Source: Calcarisporiella thermophila CBS 279.70
Lineage: Eukaryota; Calcarisporiellomycota
Length of the DNA stretch: 64,000 nucleotides
Assembly (NCBI RefSeq): GCF_041956535.1
Contig: NW_027192223.1
Span: forward strand, 45,879-109,878
Direction of reading: 5' to 3'
Part shown: piece after piece, positions 1 to 9,920 of the stretch
How positions within the stretch are numbered: the stretch's first letter is position 1
Layout: the number at the start of each line of letters is the position of its first letter
Notes under the pieces: model-generated
Seen by the model: the letters and a program-made list of their open reading frames with translations, nothing else
Database searches by the model: none
What the model was told of the DNA's origin: nothing
Program-made: the position numbers and the translations under genes

Positions 1-84
1 ATATGATGTCGTCGGGTGAACCGGCCTACATTAAAGACCGCCACCTCACTCCCCGAATCCCAGAGTGACTGCTTACGTGACTTC

Positions 85-116
85 TCTGTACCAAAAACCA
101 ATATCCTCGTAACAAC
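85..116 (+). promoter_or_regulatory. Upstream element of tRNA-Gly
   Basis: This 32-bp block ends 8 bp before the tRNA. It starts TCTGTAC, has ACC-ATAT in the middle and ends CGTAACAAC. It matches 27 of 32 positions of the block upstream of tRNA-Asn (7808-7839), although the flanking DNA is unrelated. It is probably a Pol III upstream promoter or start-site element. Just before it, 64-71 (AGTGACTG) is one base away from a HomolD box. Confidence 0.6.
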
Positions 117-124
117 AAAGTAAG

Positions 125-195
125 GCATGGTTGGTTTAGTGGTATAATTGCCGCCTGCCACGCGGCAGACCCGGGTTCGATTCCCGGACCATGCA
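125..195 (+). tRNA. tRNA-Gly (GCC anticodon)
   Basis: A complete cloverleaf without intron. The acceptor arm GCATGGT (125-131) pairs with ACCATGC (188-194), with discriminator A at 195. The anticodon loop reads GCC, and the T arm has the standard GGTTCGATTCC B box. The body closely resembles other eukaryotic tRNA-Gly-GCC genes. It is preceded by an upstream element shared with the tRNA-Asn gene near 7.85 kb. Confidence 0.97.
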
Positions 196-560
196 ATTAA
201 GAGCATAAATATGTGAATATAACTATTCTATATTTTTATGAGCTACGTTTTATATTTTTATTCTTTTAAAGAAAGATAAACATAAGATATTTAGGAAACG
301 TAATTAATGGTTTCCCTTTGCTGTAGTTATATAATACCTATCTATTATATTTTGATTCAGGTATAAATTACTGAATATAGCCCTATACACTAAATCATTT
401 AGACTCTATATTTATATGTTTATGGTATTTATGGTGGCAAAATTAGTTTAAAATTAAATAAACTTTTCTCACAAACTATTAAAATTTTTTAGATAGCGCA
501 TAAATTATTTAAAGAATTTTTAGAACACAAAGATTAAATCATATAAACCTGCGAAATATG
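196..560. other. Intergenic, AT-rich
   Basis: This holds the 3' flank of the ABC transporter gene and the downstream side of tRNA-Gly. I see no gene, repeat or RNA structure in it. Confidence 0.6.
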
Positions 561-3500
561 TTAATCGAGACCAGATGAAGCGACTATGTTCTGTTGTTTT
601 ACCAGCTCGCTATAATGCCCTCCTAATGCGATTAATCCTCGGTGATTTCCTTGTTCAACTATCCTTCCCTCTTTAATCACGAAAATTACATCTGAATCCT
701 GTACTGATGCTAATTTATGCGCAATCACGATAGTTGTTCGACAAACAGCCGCATTATCTATTGCCGTTTGCACAAGCCTTTCCGATTCTGTATCAAGTGC
801 AGATGTTGCTTCGTCCAACAAAAGTATCTCAGGGTCACGAATAAGAGCTCGTGCAATAGCAATGCGTTGCTTTTGACCCCCCGAGAGATGTGATCCTTTA
901 TCGCCGACTCTTGTGTGATATCCATTGGGTAAAGTTGAAATAAAATCATGAATATTGGCATTCTTGGCAGCTTGTTCGATTTGCTCCTGCGTCGCTTCAC
1001 TCTCTTCTCGACCATAAAGAATATTTTCCCGTATAGTCATATCAAAAAGAACAGGCTCTTGACTAACTAGAGCGATTCGCCGACGCATTTCTTTGAGTTG
1101 CCATTTTCTGGTGTTAACTCCCTCGATCATGACTTCTCCAAGTAGAGCATCATACCACCTCATTAATAATGCGATGATGGTTGATTTACCACATCCAGAT
1201 GGTCCGACGAGGGCGACTTTCTGATTCCTAGAAATACTCAATGAAATGCCATCGAAAACAGGTACATCTTGTCTGGTAGGATAAGCAAAGGTTACATCTC
1301 TTAATTCGGCGTCTCCATGAGTTTGACCCTTTATATTTCCATCCGCATCTGGATCTATGATTGTGCATTTATCCATAAGTTCAAAAATACCAATGGCGGC
1401 CTGGCGTGCTTTAGCAGCCTTTGGAAGGGAATTCGATATATAGCCAAGACCGACAGCAGTATATACCACGGAAAACATAGTGGTTAAAAGTTGCGAAATG
1501 CTCATTTCTCCTGTTTTAACGAATTGGATGCCAACATAGAATCCAAACGCGAAAACCAAAAACATAAATCCTATTTATTAGTGAAAAAAATTCGTTACTA
1601 TTCATTAAAATTGAAGCATGCAACTCCTCAATTCTATTGTTACCTTGAGATATTCCATATCCAATGGAGGCAAAGTATGCTTTTTTAAGTGAATCGCGAT
1701 GAGGAACTTTGTTGGCTTCAGTGTATTTGTTTTCGAAGAAATTTTCTGCTCCCAAAGAGGCAATTGTACGGATTTCCTTAATTGCTTCCCCAGCGATCTG
1801 TCCAGACTTTTCATATCCTTTTCTTGTCTTGCCAGAAAAACTAGATATAGATCAAGGTTAAGAGTTAAATAACCAAAAATAAACAAAATGCCAAATATAT
1901 TCAAATCCAACCCTTCAAAGGCCTTCATCTCAATTGCTCCTGCCAATATTATTAAAGGGGCAATTGCCAGTAAAATAAGAGTTAGCTTCCACCCGTTTGC
2001 GAAAGCAATCGCAAGGCCCATTGCTATAGTTGCGACAGTTTGGCCGACATATGTGAAAAGGGCTTCAGGCAACTCATGTAATTGTGTTGCTTCATTTGCA
2101 AGACGAGCCGTTAATGTCGCTGTCGAATACTCTGGTCTGTCGAAAAAAGCCATCTCTTGGTTCAAAATGTTACGAAAACAAGTCAAACGAACGCGTCTGA
2201 TAAGTCTTTCTCCGCAATACAACATTAAACCGTCCCTCAAACTATGTCCGATAAATGTTATAGCACCAAGAGCCAGAAATAGGAGTGCCCAAATTCGAGA
2301 AGCATCCTCTACTTGATCCGCAGGTTTAGAAAATGCGTCTAAAAGTTTAGAGAATAAGAAAGAGTAGGAAGGTACCACCTACGAATAAAATTATGAGATT
2401 TTATCAAAAAAAAACTGAAAAGAAACTATGCTGATTAAGCACGTACCAATCCTGCCATTGCACTTCCAATAAAAGAAATGCACATTAATCCCCATTCATG
2501 TCTCATCATTTTAATTATACGTAGTACCGGTTTTGATTCTTCTGATACTTCCAAACATTCTTCTATTGCACTTCTTGATTCTTCCATTTTTTCACTCGAA
2601 TTAACTGAAATATGCTGCGTCTGACTAAACTTCTTTAGTGAAATAATATCCTTAGAATTACTAGAGGGCTCTTTCTTCACGTTTTCTCGTTCCAAATCGC
2701 TCAAATATCGCTGCTCATTATCTTCTCTTTTAAATAGCTGCTGCTTAATTGCATAGCGATAAAAGGCCCCTTGTTGAGATAACAGATTTTCGTAAGTACC
2801 TTGCTCAATGATCTTTCCATTTTCCATTACAACTATAATATGTGCATTCTTGATTGTCGACAAACGGTGCGCCACTATGATAGTACTGCGGCCTTGGCAT
2901 GCATTTTTCAGTGCTTCCTGTACTATATTCTCCGAATGTGTATCGAGTGCTGAAGTTGCTTCATCGAGAAGAAGAATAGAGGGATTACGTATCAAAGCTC
3001 TAGCTATAGCAATTCGCTGTTTCTGGCCACCAGATAATTGCGAGCCCCTTTCACCTACTATAGTGTTATATCCCTTTGGGAGTTTTGAGATAAAATCATG
3101 ACAATTTGCCTTTTTGCAAACTTCAATAATTTCTTCGTTTGTAGGATTGCGATGGAGTGCACCGAGGACAATATTGTTTATAATGCTGTCGTTAAATAGA
3201 ATCGGTTCTTGCCTGGCAATGCCAAAAAATTAATTAGAAAAATTTTAACAGTTTAATGGATTAAGTTCAATCCAGGAATTAAATGGAATTAATTACCCTA
3301 CAACTCCAACTTGACTTCGCAGCCATTTGACATTAATTTCTTTAAGCGCTACTCCATCTAGTAGCACTTCTCCTTGTGTTGGATCATAAAATCGCTGTAC
3401 GAGTTGAAGTATAGTCGATTTTCCGCTCCCCGACGCTCCCACCAATGCAATAATTTTACCACTTGGAATTTCAAGATTAATACCATGTAAAACGGGAGTG

Positions 3501-4972
3501 TTTTTTCGCGATGGATAGTTGAAATTAATGTTACGAAGTATAATATTTCCACTACATGATGAGAGTGTTTTGCCACTTGATATTGATGTTGGAGAATGAT
3601 CAATATCTGGCACGCGGTCGATAGTGCTGAAGATTCTATATGCGGCAACTTGTGCCTCGATTAATGCTTTGAAATTGGGTGGGATTTGTCTAGTTATCTC
3701 ATATATACAATAAGTTTGGGAATTCGTCGATGTTTACGGTAATATATAATTACCCAATTGAAGTTGCGCCGATAGTCACAGCGAAAAAAGCTTGAAGAAC
3801 CGCCTCACTACTGATTATATGCTCCGATATAAGGTGCCCACCATACCATAAACCAAGGCAATAAGTGATAGTTTGAATACAGCTCAAAAATCCCATTGAA
3901 ATTCCTAAAACATAAATAACACTTAAGAGTTTGCTTCATTCATGCCAGTTTTTGCGGAAAAAAGAACAATTACCTGATCCAATAGCCTTCTTCACGCCGG
4001 CTTTGAACGCAATATCGATTTTTCTTTCATAGTCTTTAACAAAGCGAGATTGTAACGAAAAAGCCGCAACTGTTCGAATTCCGGACAATGCTTGCTCCAT
4101 TACTGCACCTGCACCTGAATAAGCGTCCTGTGCCTCTTTTGTTTTAGATATAATTATTCTGGTGATTGAGTATCCCGCAAAAGCTAGGAATGGGACAACA
4201 GTCAGTAGAACTAGAGTAATTTGCCAGCTAACTGCGAATGCCATTATAAATCCGGATATAAACATTGTGCTATGTTGGACAACAAGACCGACTTTTTCAG
4301 AGAGACCTTCTTGAATAAGATTTGTGTCTGCTGCAAGTCGAGATGTCAGAGATTCTGATTCAATTACGTCGAACCAAGCTTGGTCCTGTCTAAGTATTGC
4401 ATGAAGGTAAAGCTCGCGAATACGCTATTATATTTCGTACTGGATCACGGATTTTTCTTATATTAAAGACATTTATAATTTGAATATTACCTTCGTTTGA
4501 TATTCACCTGACAAGGTCCAGAAGCACATAGAGCCGTAACTCGATACAATTAATCCAACACCAAACCACAAAAATGTTAATACTCCTTCAATTAAGAAAT
4601 TATAGCCTTCATCTAGTGAAGTCGTATTCACTATTGTGAAACCTCTAATAATACGTCCAAAAGAGAATCCTATTAGAGTATGTATAATTCCAGCGGCAAC
4701 ACTGCACAATATTCCCAAGCTATAAAAAAATATGGTGAAACTTGATTTTAGCAAATTATTGTTTTGTCGATTATTTAGAAGCACACCCACATTACTAAAA
4801 TTATCTCGAACCATGATGCAAATCGATATAATCTAAAATAAGGAATTCTTTTTATATTCTCTTTTTCACTTTTTCTTTTTCGCCTTATCAAAGGCCAAAA
4901 AATGTTATTTGCTTTCTCAACATCTTGTCCGCTTAACTCTACTTTTTCTCTGGGACCTGAATTATTTACCAT
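561..4972 (-). CDS. MDR/P-glycoprotein-type ABC transporter (ABCB, full-length)
   Basis: A plasma or organelle membrane ATP-driven exporter of lipophilic compounds, built TMD1-NBD1-TMD2-NBD2 and about 1,280 aa, the usual length for the family. About nine exons: start codon near 4972, last exon 561-1565, introns near 4719-4796, 4424-4492, 3217-3298, 2378-2443, 1840-1897 and 1566-1630, among others. Both nucleotide-binding domains are complete. NBD1 has Walker [11 protein letters not shown]-loop RQEPILF, signature LSGGQKQ and Walker [16 protein letters not shown]2 has [23 protein letters not shown] and [12 protein letters not shown], with the H-loop as AHKLAS. The linker after NBD1 is charged. 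No break was seen. The substrate cannot be read from sequence. The nearest described relatives are fungal Pmd1/Mdr1-type pumps. Confidence 0.92.
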
Positions 4973-5957
4973 CGCGATAGTTGCTTCCTTTTCTAAAAAT
5001 TCTTCGAATTAACTGGTAAGCAAAATATTTTACTATTCTCTTAGAATTTAGAAAATTTACATTTACGAATACTTTGAAAATGTCTACTAGTATGCTTAGA
5101 GTAGTGAAAATAATATAATTTTCTGTAGCCTGATTGAAACTACATTTTTATGAGTGTAAAAAACAAAAAAGCATTTATAAATGATAGAGCAATGTTTTTT
5201 TTTGTATTTGAACTCCATAAACACAACGTAGCACGAATCAATCTATTTATTAATTGGTTCTTCTAAGCAACCCAGAGTAGAGGACGCCAGGCACCTTTTC
5301 GTTTTCGTTCATTTTATCCTAATTTTTCCTCTTATGGTATTTATTCAGAGTGTCATTCCAACATCCCTAAATTTTAAAATTTATAAATTTTTAAGATAGG
5401 CAATTTCTATTACGGGTAATTAGTATTGAGTAATTTTATTTGTACCCCGATAAAACTATAACTATTAGACCTAAGGAGTTTTGTGTGGAGGGGTGTCCAG
5501 ATCTTGATAAAAATAAGAGATATATATTTATAATTCAGGGAATTGGTATGGAACATTAAAACCAACCGAAGGGTTTAAATGAGCCAAGAAAAGTTATTCA
5601 TAAAAATAAGAAAAATAACGATATTGAAAAGATATTAAGGATGTTGAAACCCTTGTTGTACGCGTCGTGCTATCATGCTATTTTCGTCATGTTGCTTGCG
5701 AATATTACACTTGTACCTTACGCTACATTCGTGCTACTCCCCTTTTTTTTCTCCCTTGGAGTGTATTTTTTACATCCACTTGATGTTTTTTTATCTGAAA
5801 GCAATGGAAGTCTTCTACGTCAAAATCACCCAGGTACTGCCCTTGGCTTCCCAATTTTGTGGTTGGATTTTTCCTAAAGAATTTTGCTAACTATTTTTGT
5901 AGCCGCTTGATATTACTTGCTTGTTGCTATACTATTGATAGCGGGTTGAGTCCTGAG
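4973..5957. other. Intergenic, promoter side of the ABC gene
   Basis: About 1 kb of AT-rich DNA. Short open frames at 5641-6155 (plus) have no domain or codon pattern I recognise and cross the tRNA-like unit, so I do not call them genes. Confidence 0.5.
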
Positions 5958-6049
5958 AAAAACCGGTACACTCTCACGAACAGATGTCACCTACAGGAAT
6001 CGAACCTGCAACTTAGCACCGGGATTCTCCACCAATGTGCCATCCAAGG
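5958..6049 (-). ncRNA. tRNA-like Pol III unit (tRNA pseudogene or SINE head)
   Basis: Read on the minus strand. The A box TGGCACATTGG (6032-6042) is followed after 25 nt by a perfect B box GGTTCGATTCC (5996-6006). A good T arm (GCAGG/CCTGT) surrounds the B box. A TTTTT terminator lies at 5958-5962. The 7-nt acceptor halves do not pair, and I find no clear anticodon stem, so this is not a working tRNA. It could be a decayed tRNA or the head of a tRNA-derived SINE. It ends next to the target site of the LINE fragment at 6076-7020. Confidence 0.45.
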
Positions 6050-6060
6050 ACGGCTCCTGA

Positions 6061-6075
6061 GATCTCTCGAGTCAC
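6061..6075. repeat. Probable left target-site copy of the first LINE
   Basis: GATCTCTCGAGTCAC matches 11 of 15 positions of AGTCTCCCGAGTAAC at 7021 and 7349. It sits directly against the poly(T) end of the first LINE fragment. Confidence 0.5.
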
Positions 6076-7020
6076 TTTTTTTTATAATAGTGAGTCTTTA
6101 TTGTTTAAGTAGACTCCAAATTACAATAGTTACATTAATGAAAGTAATAAAATGAGAGAACGGTTAAATATTAACGCGATATTGCAATTCTGGGTGAGTT
6201 GATCATAACAATTTTCACCTCAAATGGGTAGATGGGTAGTAAAAACTTAGCTAACTGTGGATATTAGAGAATGACTTGATAAGTGAGATGGAGAATGAAA
6301 AGGGAAGAAAAAGAATGAGTAGAAGAAGGGCCTACTGCGTCAATCCAGTTCTAGAACCGCTCTATTATCTCCTTTAACCGCGCCCAATTTGCACCACCTG
6401 CTTCGAAACTGTTAGATTTATCGCTTTTTTGGGCTCTTATTAGCTCAGTCCCTATAGCCTCCTCAATATCCAGTTTGGCCCAGTTGATGATGGTTTCGGA
6501 TGAGGCTCGAGTGTTTTCAAAATGAAAGGCAATACGATCCCGATGGATTTTCCACAGTTCCGAGTCGAAGATAATTTGATCCACGTGCTTTGCTGTTTGC
6601 GAGGATTCAGATAGGTCTCCTAATATGAGGTTGCGAGCACTCAGCACCTGAGAATTCTGGAGGCCTGTGATGGTGACAATACCCCTCTCTGCCCACTGCC
6701 ACACTGGTGTAAGTTCAGGACATTTGCAAAAGGTATGGCGAATTATGTCCCGCGAAGTGTTACAACGGGTGCACTTTGGATCGTGAATAGGGAATGTAGC
6801 GTTATTGATAATTCGCTCTGCAAGGATCCGCCAGCGTAGCGCACGGTGTTTTGGGAGGATGGGTCGTTTGTGAACGGAGGTCCAGACCCTCTCCCAATCC
6901 TTGGGTGTTGATCCAACTTCAGGCTATAATCGAGGAACCAGTGTATTCGGTTCTAGAGAGCCGTTGTGCTGGAAGTGACGGCCTTGTCGAGTGAAGTATT
7001 CCGCGACGGGCCTACCGGCC
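6076..7020 (-). mobile_element. 5'-truncated LINE, 3' fragment with zf-RVT domain
   Basis: The minus-strand reading frame (about 6351-6930) is the C-terminus of a non-LTR retrotransposon ORF2. It runs KRPILPKHRALRWRIL, then the zinc-binding motif CTRC (6762-6773) and HTFCKCPEL (about 6712-6737), then PVWQWAERG, and stops at 6351. The reverse transcriptase and endonuclease are absent, so this copy is dead. A poly(T) tract at 6076-6083 on the plus strand marks the poly(A) end. A perfect 6-bp hairpin (6092-6097 with 6111-6116) lies 8 nt inside it. Confidence 0.85.
6351..6930 (-). pseudogene. LINE ORF2 C-terminal remnant (zf-RVT)
   Basis: An open frame without a natural start, encoding roughly the last 190 residues of a reverse-transcriptase polyprotein. 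The C-x2-C and H-x3-C-x-C pattern and the surrounding tryptophans (VWQW) are typical of zf-RVT domains at the end of LINE proteins. No catalytic domain is present, so this is a relic of the 5'-truncated insertion. Confidence 0.8.
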
Positions 7021-7035
7021 AGTCTCCCGAGTAAC
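7021..7035. repeat. Target-site duplication, left copy
   Basis: AGTCTCCCGAGTAAC, identical to 7349-7363 and flanking the 313-bp LINE end. Confidence 0.8.
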
Positions 7036-7348
7036 CCTTTTTTTTGATCAATCTACGGAAACTTTTATTTATTTTCGTAGCTTACAAGGGTTTAATGATT
7101 ACAATGAAAAAAGAAAGGGGGGAATAAAGGGGTGGGGATATGGTTAGGTGGCAAGATGAAACTTAGAAATTGACAAATTATATTAGCCCAGAAAGGGAGA
7201 GAAGAGAAGAAAGCAAAGAAACGCAAGGGGGTAGGAACATAGAGAAGGTGATAAACGTGGAGTAAGGAAATAAAGGGTAGATTAGATGTATGTAGTGATC
7301 GGGTATTTGGTGAGTGATATGGAGTAAAGAGGAGGAGAGGAGGTAAAG
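7036..7348 (-). mobile_element. Second short LINE 3' end with target-site duplication
   Basis: This 313-bp insert is bounded by perfect 15-bp direct repeats AGTCTCCCGAGTAAC (7021-7035 and 7349-7363). Its tail is T8 at 7038-7045. A 9-bp hairpin (7053-7061 with 7072-7080, one G-T pair) lies 7 nt inside the tail, as in the neighbouring element but with a different stem sequence. It has no coding capacity. The perfect duplication suggests it is younger than the first element. Confidence 0.75.
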
Positions 7349-7363
7349 AGTCTCCCGAGTAAC
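7349..7363. repeat. Target-site duplication, right copy
   Basis: AGTCTCCCGAGTAAC, identical to 7021-7035. A TGTGACTG 8-mer follows at 7366-7373, without any gene nearby. Confidence 0.8.
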
Positions 7364-7807
7364 TTTGTGACTGTCAATATGACCTACCTATATAAATTCT
7401 AATTTTCTCATTATGAAAATGTTATGTGGATTTTGGGTATACCGTGAATATTTGTACGTAAAGAAACAAAAGAAAGATTTATTATAAACAAGGAAAATAA
7501 GACAATAAATTTCAAGAGTATTTCTCAATATAAAAAAAACTAATCCGCCTCCCCGTTCACTCACGCTTAAATCTCTCTTTATATAATAAAACTAGACAAA
7601 ATAGAACGAACCGACTAAATAAACTGGTTAAACGAACTGAATAAGCAAACTGGTTAAACAAACTTATTTAACAAAACAGAACAAACTTGAATAAATTTTC
7701 AAAGCGCTAGTAATTTGCCGAAAGGTTATTAAGGTAACAAAAACTAATTGTGTATAAAGTTAAAGAAAAAAAGTTTTTTTTGGCTTGTAGTGGCGCAGTT
7801 ATGACTG
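7364..7807. other. Intergenic, no gene seen
   Basis: AT-rich DNA between the LINE remnants and the upstream element of tRNA-Asn. I see no coding pattern. Confidence 0.5.
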
Positions 7808-7839
7808 TCTGTACGAAATACCGATATTCCCGTAACAAC
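7808..7839 (+). promoter_or_regulatory. Upstream element of tRNA-Asn
   Basis: The counterpart of 85-116 (27 of 32 identical). It has TCTGTAC at its start, ATAT in the middle and CGTAACAAC at its end, 14 bp before the tRNA. TATGACTG just before it (7800-7807) is one base away from a HomolD box. Confidence 0.6.
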
Positions 7840-7853
7840 GTAACAAAAAAGGA

Positions 7854-7870
7854 GCTCTAGTGGCGTAATT

Positions 7871-7910
<40 letters not shown>

Positions 7911-7927
7911 GAGTCCACCCTTGAGCG
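7854..7927 (+). tRNA. tRNA-Asn (GTT anticodon)
   Basis: An intronless tRNA with anticodon loop CTGTTAA, D arm GGCGTAATTGGTTAGCGC and T arm GGTTCGAGTCC. The body is almost identical to animal tRNA-Asn. The acceptor GCTCTAG/CTTGAGC has one T-T mismatch at the fifth pair, which is unusual but does not rule out function. Discriminator is G at 7927. Confidence 0.95.
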
Positions 7928-8178
7928 AATTTCATTTAATATAAATCCTTTATTTTTTCATATTCTTTATTGTATGTCTCGAGAATTTAGAAATAATTAT
8001 GGATAGCATTTCGACAACGTATACGTCATCAATCTAATACATGTTTTTATCTAAGTAATAGTTCTAAACTACTGCTAAGAATCTTGCCCCATACCTAGAA
8101 TTTCATGTCGCTGGATTCATCTTAATATTTATACGCTAATCATTTGAAAATAACAGAATAACTTAGGTTTAGGTTAGG

Positions 8179-8195
8179 TAGGTTAAGTTAACCTA
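8179..8195. repeat. Perfect 8+1+8 palindrome next to TTAGG-like repeats
   Basis: TAGGTTAA-G-TTAACCTA. It directly follows 8163-8178, a run of TTAGG-type units. Its role is unknown. It could be a binding site or a short interstitial telomere-like tract. Confidence 0.4.
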
Positions 8196-8224
8196 TCCTT
8201 TATAAACATGTTTTAACAAATTAA

Positions 8225-8461
8225 TTTGCCACCACGTTCTCCACTGCCAAGCTCAAACGCAAAGGAGGGTTCTGGTTTAATCAGTTCCAAACGTGGCATA
8301 TGCTCGGAGGTAGCCCAGTAGCATCACCAAACTGGACTGCGACCGAGGTATTGTCCCTACCTCTCTACAAGTGCCCGTTAATCACAGACGAGGGCCGACA
8401 AATGGAGGAGCCAAAACCCCCAACACCGCCATACCTCCTCAATGAGATACTAACTTTCTAA
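8225..8461 (+). other. Orphan coding-like fragment (78 codons, no start)
   Basis: The frame is open from a stop at 8222 to TAA at 8459-8461 and is clearly richer in GC than its surroundings. It reads like protein (RKGGFWFNQFQTWHMLGG, then VLSLPLYKCPLITDEG, then EEPKPPTPPYLLNEI). It has no ATG and no family I recognise. It is probably a fragment of a transposon or of a decayed gene. It is not shown to be expressed. Confidence 0.35.
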
Positions 8462-8940
8462 CAAATTTCGTTATGATATTTTTTTGTAGGGAATGAGACT
8501 AATTTGTTCTCCATTTCAAATAATGCTCTCTGTACCACCTCATGTTGATATGTTACAACAAAATAAAAGCAAATAAGCTGATGTATGCAACTCAATATTT
8601 CAATCGGATGTGTATATTGTACTCCAATATATACACTGTGAGAACATACTAAAATTTGGTTAATCATCTAGGATGATGCCATCTATTATTCATCGCATTC
8701 GTATTACCTTTTTTCATTCTAGAAATTGAAATTGAAAGCATACTCCGGTCATAATCTCAGCTTCAAAGCCCAAAAAAAGTGATTCGTTAACGAAAATATA
8801 AGATTATAACTTAGTACAGCCACTGTCAGTGCGATGAATCACCCTCGATTACTGATAGATAATGAAATATATAAAAAATTTTGCAATATTTAATGCGAGT
8901 GCACAGTATGGTGGTTTTGGAATTACAAAAATAATTCAAC
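8462..8940. promoter_or_regulatory. 5' region of secreted protein gene 1 with TATA box
   Basis: TATATAAA at 8868-8875 lies about 65 bp before the ATG at 8941. A 20-bp segment at 8787-8806 recurs at 10535-10554 (18 of 20 identical), downstream of the second copy. Confidence 0.5.
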
Positions 8941-9330
8941 ATGGCTAAATCTACATTCGCTCTCGTCACCGCTCTGCTCGCTCTAACTGCTAGTGCTATG
9001 GCCCGCAAGGAACAAATTCACGGAAAGGTTAATCGTGACGGAAGTGTAACTGCATTTGGCACCCGTCGCACCACCTCTTCATCAGGCAATATCTACTTCT
9101 CCCTTGTACAGTTCCCAGAATGTGCAGATCTGTTGTATTTACGAGTGAATCCTACTGGTGATAAGCCGCCGTTTGACTGGCGTAAATTTACCCACAGCGA
9201 CTTTGGTCGTAAGATAAGCCTTGGCAATGGTGTGCTAAGTGGAACTACCTTTACTATTGATGCTCGCCTTTCCCCAGCTGTCAATGCAAACTGCGAAACG
9301 AGTTTCAGCGGGCCACTAGAATGGAACTAA
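8941..9330 (+). CDS. Small secreted protein, copy 1 (129 aa)
   Basis: Intronless. It begins with a clear signal peptide (hydrophobic residues 5-18, likely cut near ASAMA, about residue 21). The mature part of about 108 residues has only two cysteines, in FPECAD and NCETSF, probably one disulfide. Blocks shared with the next gene are VNRDGSVT-FG, RTT, FP-CA-LY-RVNP, PFDWR, GTTFT-DA and SPAV. I do not recognise the family. Size, secretion and tandem duplication beside transposon debris fit a fungal effector-like or cell-surface protein, but function is inference only. Confidence 0.85.
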   Translation: MAKSTFALVTALLALTASAMARKEQIHGKVNRDGSVTAFGTRRTTSSSGNIYFSLVQFPECADLLYLRVNPTGDKPPFDWRKFTHSDFGRKISLGNGVLSGTTFTIDARLSPAVNANCETSFSGPLEWN

Positions 9331-9852
9331 AATACAAGTTAATAAACAGATATTTATAAATGAATCTATGAATATTCAATTCTCTGAGATTAAAATACTA
9401 AATCTATGATGGGCATTAAAAAGACATTGGTCTATTGATATGTTAACCAATGTTTTAAATAATCCAATCAGGATTATTGCAGTACAGGTTTTCTATCACA
9501 TTAATGAGTTGCTATTGCAGATTAGATCAACTTCGATTTCAAATTTGTTCCCGTGAGTGTACTCGTAATAGTTGTATCTTGCAATGAACTTTATTTTAGC
9601 GGAGAAATTATGCTGAGTACATTGTAGCAATCATATTAACTCAATTTCAATATGCGCCATGTGGTGAAAGGATGATTTACAAGTTTACCTGGTAGCAATT
9701 ATATGCAACTATCTGTAGGATTTACACAGTAAGAACATTTATATTTCAATTTATCTTCAGCTTGTACCATTTTATCTATCCAACAGAAAAAGTGGCTTTA
9801 TGACTGTGTCTTAGTTGAAATTATTTTGAATCTTAAAGATTTTTCCAAGATT
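9331..9852. other. Spacer between tandem secreted protein genes
   Basis: AT-rich, with no third copy and no other coding pattern seen. Confidence 0.5.
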
Positions 9853-9855
9853 GTG

Positions 9856-9863
9856 TATATAAG
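9856..9863 (+). promoter_or_regulatory. TATA box of secreted protein gene 2
   Basis: TATATAAG, 65 bp before the ATG at 9921. This is almost the same spacing as in copy 1. Confidence 0.55.
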
Positions 9864-9920
9864 CTCCAGCTAAAAGTCTTCCACGTCTTATTAATTCATC
9901 CTCACTACTATTCCTAAGTA

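Noticed and set aside
5641-6155. Short plus-strand open frames of 70-98 codons
   Set aside because: No recognisable domain, poor composition, and they run through the tRNA-like unit and the LINE target site.
7366-7373. An exact TGTGACTG box away from any gene
   Set aside because: It is not within 150 bp of a gene start I can identify. I count it as background for the HomolD argument rather than as a promoter.
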